Origin: Inhella proteolytica
GTDB taxonomy: Bacteria; Pseudomonadota; Gammaproteobacteria; Burkholderiales; Burkholderiaceae_C
Assembly: GCF_016093275.1 (NCBI RefSeq)
Contig: NZ_JAEDAK010000002.1
Coordinates: forward strand, 434,001 to 498,000
Direction: 5' to 3'
Length of the DNA stretch: 64,000 nucleotides
Made by a program: the position numbers and the translations under genes. This document shows, piece by piece, positions 40,309 through 49,022 of this stretch. The notes under the pieces were generated by a model, which saw nothing but the letters and a program-made list of their open reading frames with translations, was not told where the DNA came from and did not search any database. Every line of letters starts with the position of its first letter. Within the stretch, counting starts at the first letter, position 1.

Positions 40309-40509
40309 ATGCCAAGCTTCCACCTCCCCGACATGAGCTGCGGCCACTGCGCCAGCCGCGTCAGCCAGGCGCTCAAGGCCCTGGACCCGCAATGCCGCAT
40401 CGACTTCGAGCTGCGCGAGCGCCGCATCCAGGTGCAGAGCGAGCAAGCCCCCCAGGCCCTGGTCGAGGCCTTGCGCGAGGCGGGTTATCCGCCCGCGCCC
40501 ACCCCTTGA
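40309..40509 (+). CDS. copZ: Copper chaperone CopZ
   Basis: This 66-residue heavy-metal-associated domain protein has the Cu(I) site MSCGHC (C11, C14) in an Atx1-like ferredoxin fold. It carries Cu(I) in the cytoplasm to CopA or to the CueR sensor. GGAGTTCGCC precedes the ATG. It sits between mipA-like and cueR genes, each with its own CueR-type promoter. Confidence 0.9.
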   Translation: MPSFHLPDMSCGHCASRVSQALKALDPQCRIDFELRERRIQVQSEQAPQALVEALREAGYPPAPTP

Positions 40510-40536
40510 GCTTGCCCCCGTGGCAAGCTTGAAGAT
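40506..40536 (+). promoter_or_regulatory. CueR-type promoter of cueR (autoregulation)
   Basis: TTGAGC (40506-40511), a 19-bp spacer TTGCCCCCGTGGCAAGCTT with the dyad CTTGCC...GGCAAG, and GAAGAT (40531-40536). The copZ stop codon overlaps its -35 box. Confidence 0.78.
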
Positions 40537-40566
40537 CCGCCCGTCCTGCGCCCCAAGGAGAACCCC

Positions 40567-41142
40567 ATGCCCCGCCCGCTGAACATCGGAGAGGCCGCCG
40601 ACGCCGCCGGCGTCTCGGCCAAGATGATTCGCCACTACGAGCAGATCGGTCTGCTGCCCGAGGCCATCCGCACCGAGGCGGGCTACCGCCAGTACGGGCC
40701 GCGCGAGGTATCCATCCTGCGCTTCATCCGCCAGGCGCGCCGGCTGGGCTTCTCCATCGAGCAGGTGGGCGGGCTGCTGGGCCTGTGGAGCCAGCGCGAC
40801 CGCAGCAGCCGCGAGGTCAAGGCGCTGGCCCAGCAGCACCTGCAGGAGCTGGAGGACAAGCTGCAGGAGCTGCAGACCATGAAGCAGGCGCTGGAGCAGC
40901 TGGTGCAGGCCTGTGCAGGCGACGAGCACGCGCACTGCGCCATCCTGGACGGCCTGGCCGTGGCCAGCCCCAGCGCACCCGAGCCGGGCAGCGTGGCCAC
41001 CAAGCCGATCAAGGCCGCCAAGGCCGCAAGCGCGCCCAAGCCCGCCGCGGGCGACGGCCACTGCGGCCAGCACGAGGCCGCTGCGCACCAGGACCTGATG
41101 GCCTGGACGCGCAGCTTTGCGCGCAGCAGCGGGCCGGGCTAG
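40567..41142 (+). CDS. cueR: MerR-family copper regulator CueR
   Basis: This 191-residue MerR regulator has a winged helix-turn-helix (NIGEAADAAGVSAKMIRHYEQIGLLPEA, 6-33) and a long dimerisation helix. The Cu(I)-binding loop has C116 and C124 eight residues apart, the spacing of E. coli CueR C112/C120, in CAGDEHAHC. Unusually, a C-terminal tail of about 60 residues follows, rich in lysine, alanine and histidine (DGHCGQHEAAAHQD), which could add a metal site. AAGGAG precedes the ATG. It should activate the five 19-bp-spacer promoters listed here. Confidence 0.92.
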   Translation: MPRPLNIGEAADAAGVSAKMIRHYEQIGLLPEAIRTEAGYRQYGPREVSILRFIRQARRLGFSIEQVGGLLGLWSQRDRSSREVKALAQQHLQELEDKLQELQTMKQALEQLVQACAGDEHAHCAILDGLAVASPSAPEPGSVATKPIKAAKAASAPKPAAGDGHCGQHEAAAHQDLMAWTRSFARSSGPG

Positions 41143-41158
41143 TCCGACCCGGGCAAGC

Positions 41159-41494
41159 TCAGAGCGTCAGGATCCAGCGCGCCAGCTCGCGCGCCTCGGC
41201 ATCGCTGACGCGCGGGCGCTCGGACTGGTCGGGCATCTTGGCCTTGTTCCAGTGCGGCCCGCCGGTGCCGGCGCTGCCTTCGCGGATGGTGATCACCATC
41301 TGCGCCTCGGCGTCCTTGCGGCCCTTCCAGGCGGCGGCGATCTTCTTGAACGCGGGCGCGGCGCCCTCGTCCTTGAGGGCATGGCAGCCCATGCACTGTT
41401 TCTCTTGCGCCAGCTTCTCGCTCGCCAAGGCGGCGTGCATGGGCAGGGCGGCCAGGGCCAGGGTCGTCAGGGTCAACAGGGTCACGGACTTCAT
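41159..41494 (-). CDS. Periplasmic class I cytochrome c
   Basis: This 111-residue protein has a signal peptide (ending HAALA) and one haem-binding CMGCH motif (about 34-38). The axial methionine is in the NKAKMPDQ segment, which fits cytochrome c-551/552-type electron carriers. It converges with cueR, with 16 bp between stops. The redox partner is unknown; it may serve a terminal oxidase or peroxidase elsewhere. Confidence 0.88.
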   Translation of the reverse strand: MKSVTLLTLTTLALAALPMHAALASEKLAQEKQCMGCHALKDEGAAPAFKKIAAAWKGRKDAEAQMVITIREGSAGTGGPHWNKAKMPDQSERPRVSDAEARELARWILTL

Positions 41495-41559
41495 CGCACT
41501 CTCCTCGACCAGAAGAAGCCCAGACTAGGCCTGCGGCCGCGCGCCGGCCTTGCGTGAGA

Positions 41560-41949
41560 TCAAGTCGGCATCGCGGCGGGCTGCTCGTCCGGCGCGAGGC
41601 ACAAGCTGGCCGGCAACTCGGAGCGGATGGCGTCCAGCTCGATGCTGCAGGCGCTGGCGTGGCGGTGCCCGCTCAGGGCCAGCAACTCGACGCTGTCGCC
41701 GGCCTCCAGCACCAGGGTCAGGCTGAGCTCCAGCTCGTGCAGGCCGCGCTGCCAGGGCACGGTGCCGGTGGCGCCCTCGCGCTGGCCCTCCACGAAGAGC
41801 TCCAGCCACATCTCCGGCGCCCCATGTCCGTCGCCCTGGGCGCGGCAGCGCGCCCGCACCACATGGCGCCCGGCGCGCTGCGCCTGCAGCAGCATGCGCA
41901 CGGTCGAGGCAATCGGGGCCCGGCGCAGACCTTCTTCGACAGCGTGCAT
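41560..41949 (-). CDS. Hypothetical cytoplasmic protein divergent from LuxR regulator
   Basis: This 129-residue protein has no recognised family. Its predicted beta-strand-rich pattern (MWLELFVEGQREGATGTVPWQRGLHELELSLTLVLEAGDSVELLAL) resembles a small beta-sandwich, possibly a carbohydrate- or ligand-binding fold. AGGGAGGTCGC lies directly before the ATG at 41949. It is divergent from the LuxR-type regulator with 89 bp between the starts, so it is a plausible target of it. Confidence 0.6.
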   Translation of the reverse strand: MHAVEEGLRRAPIASTVRMLLQAQRAGRHVVRARCRAQGDGHGAPEMWLELFVEGQREGATGTVPWQRGLHELELSLTLVLEAGDSVELLALSGHRHASACSIELDAIRSELPASLCLAPDEQPAAMPT

Positions 41950-42038
41950 GCGACCTCCCTGTCGTCTTGCGGCATCGTCTGGGGCTGACTGTGGCGCCCC
42001 GCTTGCCCACAATCACCCCCACAACAGGGGGCACGGCG

Positions 42039-43124
42039 ATGGGCACAAAGCATGCGGCCGAACGAGCGCGCATCCAGGGGCTGCTGGGCCTGGGGCTGGC
42101 GCCCCAGGTGTTCATCCCAGCGCTGCTGGAGACGCTGCACGGGCTGATCCCTTCGAGCCGCAACCTGTTCGACTGGACCGACCGCGACGGCCGGCTGCTG
42201 CACTACTACTTCGAAGGCCCGATCGACCCGGAGATCAACCGGCTCTATTTCGAGGAGTTCCACAACCGCGCCGAACCGGCCTGCATGCAACCCTACCGCC
42301 AGGCGCTGACCGGCGGCCCCAGCGTGCGCGGGGCGGCCGAGCTGGAGCAGGCGGACTTCTACCGCTCGGCCTACTACAACGAGATCTGGCGGCCGCAGCG
42401 CCTGCACAGCCGCATCGAGGGCATCGTGCGCGCCGACGACGGCACACCGCTGGGTTCGCTGGTGCTCTACCGCGGCCCTGGCGAGCGCCGCTTCACCCCC
42501 GCCGAGGAGCAACTGCTGGGGGGCCTGCTGCCCTATGTGGCGCGCGGCCTGCAGGAAGGCGCGGCGCAAGCCGGGGCCCCGGGCGCCTACCGCCCCTCGC
42601 CGGCGGCGCCGGCCTTTCTGTGCCTGGCGGCGGACGGCAGCATCACCCAGCTCTCGGCCGACGCTCCGCGCCTGCTGCTGCAGGCGCATGGCGAGATCAC
42701 CCCGGACGGCGCGATGCGCCGGCCCCGCTTGGCCGACTACCCCGCCCTGCTGACCCTGTGGCGGCAATGGCAGGGCCCGCTGGCGCAGGCCGGGCGCTTG
42801 GAGCTGCACAACGGCTGGGGCCGCTTCGTGTTCGAAGCCTGCGTGCTGCAGCCCCCGGGCGGTGGCGCGGCGCAGCTGCACATCAGCCTGCGCCATCACG
42901 AACCCGAGGCGCTGAGCCTGCACCGCGCACTGGCCGGCCTGGACCTGAGCAGCAGCCAGCGCGAGGTCTGCCGCCTGCTGCATGCGGGGCTCTCGCAGGT
43001 CGAGATCGCGCGCCGCCTGCAGGTCTCGCCCTCCACCGTCATCGACCATGTCCGGAAGATCCACACCAAGCTGGATGTGCACTCCAGCGGCGAGTTGGTA
43101 GCCCTGCTGAACCGGCGGCTTTGA
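42039..43124 (+). CDS. LuxR-family helix-turn-helix regulator
   Basis: This 361-residue protein has a poorly conserved N-terminal sensory region of about 270 residues and a C-terminal LuxR helix-turn-helix: LSSSQREVCRLLHAGLSQVEIARRLQVSPSTVIDHVRKIHTKLDVHSSGELVALL (about 302-357). There is no receiver or recognisable autoinducer domain, so the ligand is unknown. AGGGGG precedes the ATG at 42039. It is divergent from a small hypothetical gene and ends 86 bp before the lacI-type gene. Confidence 0.85.
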   Translation: MGTKHAAERARIQGLLGLGLAPQVFIPALLETLHGLIPSSRNLFDWTDRDGRLLHYYFEGPIDPEINRLYFEEFHNRAEPACMQPYRQALTGGPSVRGAAELEQADFYRSAYYNEIWRPQRLHSRIEGIVRADDGTPLGSLVLYRGPGERRFTPAEEQLLGGLLPYVARGLQEGAAQAGAPGAYRPSPAAPAFLCLAADGSITQLSADAPRLLLQAHGEITPDGAMRRPRLADYPALLTLWRQWQGPLAQAGRLELHNGWGRFVFEACVLQPPGGGAAQLHISLRHHEPEALSLHRALAGLDLSSSQREVCRLLHAGLSQVEIARRLQVSPSTVIDHVRKIHTKLDVHSSGELVALLNRRL

Positions 43125-43166
43125 GCGGCCACGGGCACCCGGCCGGCCCACTCCAATAGACTTGCG

Positions 43167-43180
43167 CAACCGCTTTCAAA
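43167..43180. promoter_or_regulatory. Degenerate LacI-type operator before the regulator gene
   Basis: CAACCGCTTTCAAA matches the right half of TGAAAGCGCTTTCA (CGCTTTCA) and keeps the central CG. It lies 31 bases before the lacI-type start, which suggests weak autoregulation. Confidence 0.5.
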
Positions 43181-43210
43181 CGCCGCCCCGCCGCGGCCCG
43201 CAGTTCCGCC

Positions 43211-44257
43211 ATGGCCCGTACCCCGTCCCCGAAGAATGCCGCCAAGGGCGGTCCCGTCACGCTCGGCATGGTGGCCGAGGCCAGCGGGGTCTCGCCCAGC
43301 ACGGTCTCGCGCATCCTCAACGGCACGGCCATCGTCAGCCCCGAGAAGCGTGCCGCGGTGGACCGCGCCATTGCCGAGCTCGGCTTCGTGCCCAACCCGA
43401 TCGCGCGCGGCCTGGCCGGCGGGCGCACCATGAGCGTGGGCGTGATCACCCAATTCATCGACAGCCCCTTCTACGGCGCCGCGCTGCGCGGCATCGAGGA
43501 CACGCTGAGCGAGGCCGGCTACAGCCCGCTGTTCGTCAGCGGCCACTGGCAGGCCGAGGTGGAACAGCGCTGCCTGGACACCCTGCGCGGCCGGCGGGTG
43601 GACGGGCTGATCCTGCTCAACGCCCGCCTGGCGGACGCCCCGCTCAAGGCCCTGGCCAAGACCCTGCCCACCGTGGTGAGCGGGCGCAGCCTCAAGGGTC
43701 CAGGCCTGTACGCGCTGGATTTCGACAACCAGAGCGGCGCGCGCCTGGCCACCCAGCACCTGATCTCACTGGGGCACCGCGAGATTGCGCACATCGCCGG
43801 CGACACCACCCACGCCGACGCGCGCGAGCGCCTGGCCGGCTACCAGGAGGCGCTGGAGGCAGCGCGCATCCCCTTCCGCCCCGAGCTGGTGCAGGCGGGC
43901 GACTACAAGGAAGAAGGCGGCCGCAGCGCCACCGAGCGCCTGCTGGCCGGGCCGCGCCGCTTCACCGCCGTGTTCGCCGGCAACGACCAGATGGCCACCG
44001 GCGCCGCCGTGGCCCTGCACCGCGCCGGCCTGCGCGTGCCCGAGGACGTCTCGCTCGTCGGCTTCGACGACCTGGCCGGCGCCGCCTACCAGACGCCGCC
44101 GCTGACCACCGTGCACCAGGCCAGCTTCGAGCTCGGCCGCCTGGCCGCCCAGGCCCTGCTGGACCTGCTGGCCGGCAACAAGCCCACCGTGCAGCTGCCC
44201 GAGCCGCGCCTGATCGTGCGCGAATCCACCGCCGTGCCCGGCAACCGGGCGCGCTGA
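43211..44257 (+). CDS. LacI-family regulator of beta-glucan utilisation
   Basis: This 348-residue LacI/GalR regulator has an N-terminal helix-turn-helix (VTLGMVAEASGVSPSTVSRILNG, 16-38), the hinge helix NPIARGLAGG and a periplasmic-binding-protein-like effector domain. The latter has a late GFDDLAGAAYQTPPLTTVHQ motif. LacI proteins of this class bind palindromes with a central CG, matching TGAAAGCGCTTTCA found before its neighbours and before the GH64 gene. It is probably a repressor released by glucose or a beta-glucan oligosaccharide; the ligand is inferred from the regulon. Confidence 0.93.
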   Translation: MARTPSPKNAAKGGPVTLGMVAEASGVSPSTVSRILNGTAIVSPEKRAAVDRAIAELGFVPNPIARGLAGGRTMSVGVITQFIDSPFYGAALRGIEDTLSEAGYSPLFVSGHWQAEVEQRCLDTLRGRRVDGLILLNARLADAPLKALAKTLPTVVSGRSLKGPGLYALDFDNQSGARLATQHLISLGHREIAHIAGDTTHADARERLAGYQEALEAARIPFRPELVQAGDYKEEGGRSATERLLAGPRRFTAVFAGNDQMATGAAVALHRAGLRVPEDVSLVGFDDLAGAAYQTPPLTTVHQASFELGRLAAQALLDLLAGNKPTVQLPEPRLIVRESTAVPGNRAR

Positions 44258-44270
44258 AGGCCTCGGCGCG

Positions 44271-44284
44271 CAAACGCTTTCAAA
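44271..44284. promoter_or_regulatory. Upstream LacI-type half-operator before the TonB receptor
   Basis: CAAACGCTTTCAAA keeps ACGCTTTCA of the operator and lies 13 bases after the regulator stop, 121 bases upstream of the perfect site at 44392. Confidence 0.5.
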
Positions 44285-44391
44285 ACAGGCTTGGGCGACA
44301 TTTGGGCACTTGCGCCCGTTTGTAACTGAGGCCGATTCAACACACCTAGTAGTTACCCAAATAAACATCAGGGGTCGCTGCCGCTAATCTG

Positions 44392-44405
44392 TGAAAGCGC
44401 TTTCA
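44392..44405. promoter_or_regulatory. LacI-type operator of the TonB receptor operon
   Basis: The perfect palindrome TGAAAGCGCTTTCA is 57 bases upstream of the TonB receptor start, where it would overlap the promoter or transcription start. It is identical to the sites at 21472 and 52877. Confidence 0.88.
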
Positions 44406-44461
44406 GCATTTCCGCGCCTTTTCAGACACCCGCCCGATCGTTCGCACCAGGAGACCCTCCG

Positions 44462-47443
44462 ATGAAGTCCCCCGCGCCCACGCGCCACGCCTTGAGCCAG
44501 CTGGCTGCCGCCTGCACCCTGTTGCTGGCCCAGCAAGCCCTGGCCCAGCAGGCCCAGCAAGCCACGCCCGAAAAGAAGTCCGAGGTCGAGCAGCTCGACA
44601 CGGTGGTCGTCACCGGCATCCGCAAGAGCCTGGATTCCTCGCTGGATCTGAAGCGCAAGGGCCAAGGCGTGGTGGATGGCATCGTGGCCGAGGACATCGG
44701 CAAGTTCCCCGACACCAACCTGGCCGAGTCGATGCAGCGCATCAGCGGCGTGTCGATCGATCGCTCGCTGGGTGAAGGCTCGCGCATCACCGTGCGCGGC
44801 GTCGGCCCCGACTTCAACCTGGTGCTGCTGAACGGCCGCCAGATGCCGGCCTCCAGCCTGCAGGAGACCGGCCCCTCGAACAGCCGCGCCTTCGACTTCG
44901 CGAACCTGGCCTCGGAATCGATTGCCGCGCTGGAGGTCTACAAGACCAGCCGCGCCGAGAACCCGGCCGGCGGCATGGGCGCGGTCATCAACATCAAGAC
45001 CGCCCGCCCGCTGGACAGCAAGCGCATGATCGCCAGCATCGGCGTGAAGGCGGTGAAGGACCAGAGCAACACCCGCCTGCCCGACACCCTGGCCGGCAGC
45101 AACGTCACCCCCGAGCTCTCGGGCATCTATAGCGACGTGTTCGCCGACGGCCAGTTCGGCATCGCCCTCTCGGGCAGCTACCAGAAGCGCGACCTCGGCT
45201 ACAACCAGGCCTCGGTGCCGGGTGGCTGGCGCGCCTTCAAGGGCGACGAGAACAACTGGGGCACCATCCCCCAGGCCGGCACGCCGGGCTCGGAGCGCAT
45301 CACCAACCGCCCGAAGGCAGGTGACATCTACTCGGTGCCGCAGAACCTGCTCTACAGCGTGAACGGCATCGAGCGCGAGCGCACCAACGGCCAGCTGACG
45401 CTGCAGTACGCGCCCTCCAAGGCCGTCACCGCCACGCTGGACTACACCTACTCCGAGAACAAGCTGCAGACCAAGCGCAACGAGCTCTCGGCCTGGTTCA
45501 ACTTCGGTCCCACCACCACCACCTGGACCGACGGTCCGGTGGCCGCGCCGCTGCTGTACCAGGAAATCATCTCGCCGGCCACCTCGGACGTGGCCATGGC
45601 CGGCGCCAACTACGGCACGCGCAACAAGAACGAGTCCACCGGCCTGAACGTGCTGTGGAAGGCCAGCGACAAGCTGCGCCTGGGCGTGGACGCCCACAAG
45701 GCAACCGCCATCTCGGCGCAGGACAGCCCCTTCGGCAGCAACGCCGTGCTGGGCGCGGCCATGTTCAACCGCGGCACCACCTCGGTGGACTTCTCGCAGG
45801 ACTTCCCGGTGCTGAGCATCCAGGGCGCGCCGCTGGATGCCAGCAAGATGCTGGTGACGGGCTCCTCCTTCCGCAACAGCTACATGAAGGCCGAGATCGA
45901 GCAGTTCCAGGCCAAGGGCTCCTACCTGTTCGAGGACACCTCCAGCCTCGACTTCGGCGTCAGCAGCGTCAAGGCCAAGAACCGCTCGGCCTACGCCAAC
46001 GTGCAGCAAGACAGCTGGGGCGGCCGCACCAGCCCGGCCGACTACGCCGACAGCCTGTGGATCCCGCAGCAACTGGCCCCCTACTTCGGCCGCATGCTGG
46101 GCTCGAACGCCGGCAACCTCTACAACCAGTTCTTCACCTGGGACTTCGGCGCCGTGCGCGACGCCGCCATCAAGGCCGACGGCAGCGACGCGCTGTTCAA
46201 ATCCTCGAACCAGTTCACCACCGACCGCCGCACCACCGAAGAGAGCCAGAGCGCCTACGCCCAGTACAACACCGACTGGGAATGGGGCATCCCGATGGGC
46301 GCGGCCATCGGCCTGCGCTACGAGCGCACCAAGGTCATCTCCACCGCCCTGGTGCCCACCGCCACCGGCATCAGCTGGGTGGCCAACAACGAGTTCTCCG
46401 TCAGCTTCGGCCAGCCCGGCTTCACCACGCTGGAAGGCAAGTACGACTACGTGCTGCCCAACATCGACCTGGAAGCCGAGCTGAACGACAAGACCAAGCT
46501 GCGCTTCAGCTACGGTGAGAGCATCGGCCGTCCGGGCTGGGGCGACATCCAGGGCGGACAGACCCTGAACCAGCTGGTGCGCATCAACGGCGGCACCGGC
46601 GCGCAGGGCAACCCGGGCCTGAAGCCCCTGCTGTCGAAGAACTTCGACCTCTCGCTGGAGCATTACTACGCCAAGGGCAGCTATGTGGCGCTGGGGCTGT
46701 TCCGCAAGAACATCTCCAACTACATCGGCACCGGCACCGTGCAGGCCACGCCGTTCAATCTGGCTACGCCGGCCAACGGCACCCTGTTCAAGGAGGCCGT
46801 GAGCAAGGGCTGCCAGGGCACCGACCTGACCTGCATCCGCAACTACATCCTCAACACCTACAACGGCAGCCGTGGTGTGGTGAAGACGGGCGTGGACAGC
46901 AATGGCAATGCCACCGGCACCATCGCCGGCCAGTCGGGCGACCCGATCGCCACCTTCGACATCACGGTGCCCTCGAACCAGAAGAGCGCCAGCCTGAGCG
47001 GGGCCGAGCTCAATGTGCAGCACCACTTCGGCAACAGCGGCTTCGGTCTTTCGGCGAACTACACCTATGTGCGTTCCGGCCTGAAGTACGACAACAACAG
47101 CCTGAAGGAGCAGTTCGCGCTTCTGGGTCTGAGCAATGCCGCCAACCTGGTGGGCTTCTACGAGGACGACCGCTTCAGCGTGCGTGCCGCCTACAACTGG
47201 CGCGGCGAGTTCCTGACCGCCACCACCGACGGCAGCGGCCTGCCCAACCCGGTCTACACCGAACCCTATGGCCAGTGGGACCTGAGCCTGGGCTACAAGT
47301 GGGACAAGCACCTGAGCTTCCAGTTCGAGGCCATCAACCTGAATGACGGCGTGCAGCGCCTGCATGGCCGCACCAAGGAACAGGTGGTTTACATGACGCA
47401 GACGGGACGTCGCTTCATGCTGGGCGCAAGGTACAACTTCTGA
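44462..47443 (+). CDS. CUT-type TonB-dependent receptor for oligosaccharides
   Basis: This 993-residue outer-membrane receptor has a signal peptide (about 1-30), a TonB-box-like VEQLDTVVVTGIRKSLDSS stretch, and a plug domain (EDIGKFPDTNLAESMQRISG, RITVRGVGPDFNLVLLNGR). A large barrel ends in RRFMLGARYNF. The length and the IRKSL...KR/IVAEDIGKFPD pattern are typical of the Xanthomonas/Caulobacter carbohydrate-utilisation receptors (TIGR01782 type), which are larger than siderophore receptors. Two LacI-type sites precede it. Together with the GH64, GH16, GH1 and GH3 genes, the expected ligand is a beta-1,3-gluco-oligosaccharide, which is an inference. Confidence 0.92.
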   Translation: MKSPAPTRHALSQLAAACTLLLAQQALAQQAQQATPEKKSEVEQLDTVVVTGIRKSLDSSLDLKRKGQGVVDGIVAEDIGKFPDTNLAESMQRISGVSIDRSLGEGSRITVRGVGPDFNLVLLNGRQMPASSLQETGPSNSRAFDFANLASESIAALEVYKTSRAENPAGGMGAVINIKTARPLDSKRMIASIGVKAVKDQSNTRLPDTLAGSNVTPELSGIYSDVFADGQFGIALSGSYQKRDLGYNQASVPGGWRAFKGDENNWGTIPQAGTPGSERITNRPKAGDIYSVPQNLLYSVNGIERERTNGQLTLQYAPSKAVTATLDYTYSENKLQTKRNELSAWFNFGPTTTTWTDGPVAAPLLYQEIISPATSDVAMAGANYGTRNKNESTGLNVLWKASDKLRLGVDAHKATAISAQDSPFGSNAVLGAAMFNRGTTSVDFSQDFPVLSIQGAPLDASKMLVTGSSFRNSYMKAEIEQFQAKGSYLFEDTSSLDFGVSSVKAKNRSAYANVQQDSWGGRTSPADYADSLWIPQQLAPYFGRMLGSNAGNLYNQFFTWDFGAVRDAAIKADGSDALFKSSNQFTTDRRTTEESQSAYAQYNTDWEWGIPMGAAIGLRYERTKVISTALVPTATGISWVANNEFSVSFGQPGFTTLEGKYDYVLPNIDLEAELNDKTKLRFSYGESIGRPGWGDIQGGQTLNQLVRINGGTGAQGNPGLKPLLSKNFDLSLEHYYAKGSYVALGLFRKNISNYIGTGTVQATPFNLATPANGTLFKEAVSKGCQGTDLTCIRNYILNTYNGSRGVVKTGVDSNGNATGTIAGQSGDPIATFDITVPSNQKSASLSGAELNVQHHFGNSGFGLSANYTYVRSGLKYDNNSLKEQFALLGLSNAANLVGFYEDDRFSVRAAYNWRGEFLTATTDGSGLPNPVYTEPYGQWDLSLGYKWDKHLSFQFEAINLNDGVQRLHGRTKEQVVYMTQTGRRFMLGARYNF

Positions 47444-47457
47444 CCTGCAAGGCCCTT

Positions 47458-47488
47458 GCCCGCCCCGGCCCACCCGGGGCGGGCTTTT
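47458..47488 (+). terminator. Attenuator-like hairpin between receptor and halogenase gene
   Basis: An 11-bp perfect GC stem (47458-47468 with 47474-47484) closes a five-base loop and is followed by TTTT. The stem ends only eight bases before the ATG of the next gene and contains its only purine-rich GGGGCGGGC stretch. It could thus terminate most receptor transcripts and hide the ribosome binding site. Confidence 0.75.
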
Positions 47489-47492
47489 CACC

Positions 47493-49022
47493 ATGCGTTC
47501 TGCCCGAATTCAAGACGTTCTGATCCTGGGGGGCGGCTCCGCCGGTTGGCTGGCCGCCGCCCTGCTGGCGGCGGAGCGCGGCCAGGGCGAGGATGCGCTG
47601 CGCATCACCCTGGTCGAATCCCCCAACACCCCGCCCATTGGCGTGGGCGAAGGCACTTGGCCGACGATGCGCGACACCCTGCGCCGCATCGGTCTCTCCG
47701 AACGCGAGCTGCTGCGCCATGCCGACGCCGCCTTCAAGCAGGGCTCGCGCTTCGTGGGCTGGCGCAATGGCCAGGACGTCTACCACCACCCCTTCAGCCT
47801 GCCGCAGGGCCATGGCGAACTGCCCCTGGTGGCCGCCTGGGCGGCGACCACGACGCGCGGCGACTTTGCCGCCGCCGTGGGCCCGCAGCCCGCCGTCTGC
47901 CTGGCCGCCCGCGCGCCCAAGCAGGCCAGTACGCCGGACTACGCCGCGGTGCTGAACTACGGCTACCACTTCGACGCCGGCCGCTTCGTACCGCTGCTGC
48001 AGCGCCACGCCGTACAGCATTTGGGCGTGCAGCACCGCGTGGCCCATGTGCAGCGCGTGGAGCGCCACGCCGATGGCGACATCGCGGCCCTGCACACCGA
48101 GGCCGGCGAGCGCCTGGCGGCCGACCTCTTCATCGACTGCAGCGGCCTGCAGGCGCGCCTGATCAGCCAGGAGCTGGGCGTGCCCTGGGTCTCGCGGCGC
48201 GACGTGCTGTTCAACGACCGCGCGCTGGCCGTGCAGGTGCCACATGCCGACCCGCACGGGCAGCTGGCCAGCCAGACCCTGGCCACCGCGCACAGCCAGG
48301 GCTGGATCTGGGAGATCGGCCTGCCTACGCGCCGCGGCGTGGGCTGCGTGTTCGCGAGCGACTTCGCCAGCGAGGCCCAGGCCCACGACGCCCTGCAGAC
48401 CTATCTGGCCCCTCAAGGCAGCGGCACCGCCGAGCCGCGCCTGATCCGCTTCGACCCCGGCCACCGCGCCCGCTTCTGGGAACGCAACTGCCTGGCCGTG
48501 GGCCTGGCGGGCGGCTTCATCGAACCGCTGGAGGCCTCGGCCCTGGCACTGATCGAGCTGAGCGTGCAGCAGCTCTGCGACGACTTCCCGTTTGAGCGCG
48601 CCGCCATGGACACCGTGGCGCGCCGCATGAACGACACCCTGGACTATCGCTGGGGCTGGCTGGTGGAATTCCTGAAACTGCACTATGTCTTAAGCGAGCG
48701 CGATGACAGCGCCTACTGGCGTGCCCACCGCGACCCCGCCAGCTGCCCCGAGCGCCTGCGCGAGCAGCTGCGGCTCTGGGCCCACCGCCCCCCCAGCCGG
48801 CGCGACCTGCCCATGGCCGAAGAGCTCTTTCCCTCGGCCAGCTACCAGTACGTGCTGTACGGCATGGGCTTTGCCTCGGCCGGAATGGGCGGCCCGGCCC
48901 GCCCTGATGAACTGCGCGCCGCGCAGACCTTGCTGGCCGAACAGCCCGCCCGTACGCAGCGCCTGCTGGCCGCCCTGCCCGACCACCGCCGCCTGCTCCA
49001 AGAACTCACCCAGGAACCCTGA
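47493..49022 (+). CDS. Tryptophan-halogenase-like flavoprotein 1
   Basis: This 509-residue protein has the flavin-dependent halogenase fold: FAD-binding GGGSAGW (13-19), the GVGEGTWP segment (50-57) and the catalytic-lysine position K82 in FKQGSRFVGW. Its FIEPLEASALALIEL segment corresponds to FIEPLESTSI. The halogenase motif WxWxIP reads WIWEIG (271-276), with the proline replaced. Genes of this type sit next to CUT TonB receptors in many proteobacteria without halogenated products being known, so chlorination of tryptophan should not be assumed. It overlaps the SapC-like gene by one base and is the first of four tightly packed genes. Confidence 0.85.
   Translation: MRSARIQDVLILGGGSAGWLAAALLAAERGQGEDALRITLVESPNTPPIGVGEGTWPTMRDTLRRIGLSERELLRHADAAFKQGSRFVGWRNGQDVYHHPFSLPQGHGELPLVAAWAATTTRGDFAAAVGPQPAVCLAARAPKQASTPDYAAVLNYGYHFDAGRFVPLLQRHAVQHLGVQHRVAHVQRVERHADGDIAALHTEAGERLAADLFIDCSGLQARLISQELGVPWVSRRDVLFNDRALAVQVPHADPHGQLASQTLATAHSQGWIWEIGLPTRRGVGCVFASDFASEAQAHDALQTYLAPQGSGTAEPRLIRFDPGHRARFWERNCLAVGLAGGFIEPLEASALALIELSVQQLCDDFPFERAAMDTVARRMNDTLDYRWGWLVEFLKLHYVLSERDDSAYWRAHRDPASCPERLREQLRLWAHRPPSRRDLPMAEELFPSASYQYVLYGMGFASAGMGGPARPDELRAAQTLLAEQPARTQRLLAALPDHRRLLQELTQEP

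Noticed and set aside
44384-47494. Minus-strand open frame of about 1,036 codons opposite the TonB receptor
   Set aside because: It is a compositional shadow: the plus strand encodes a full TonB-dependent receptor with signal peptide, plug and barrel.
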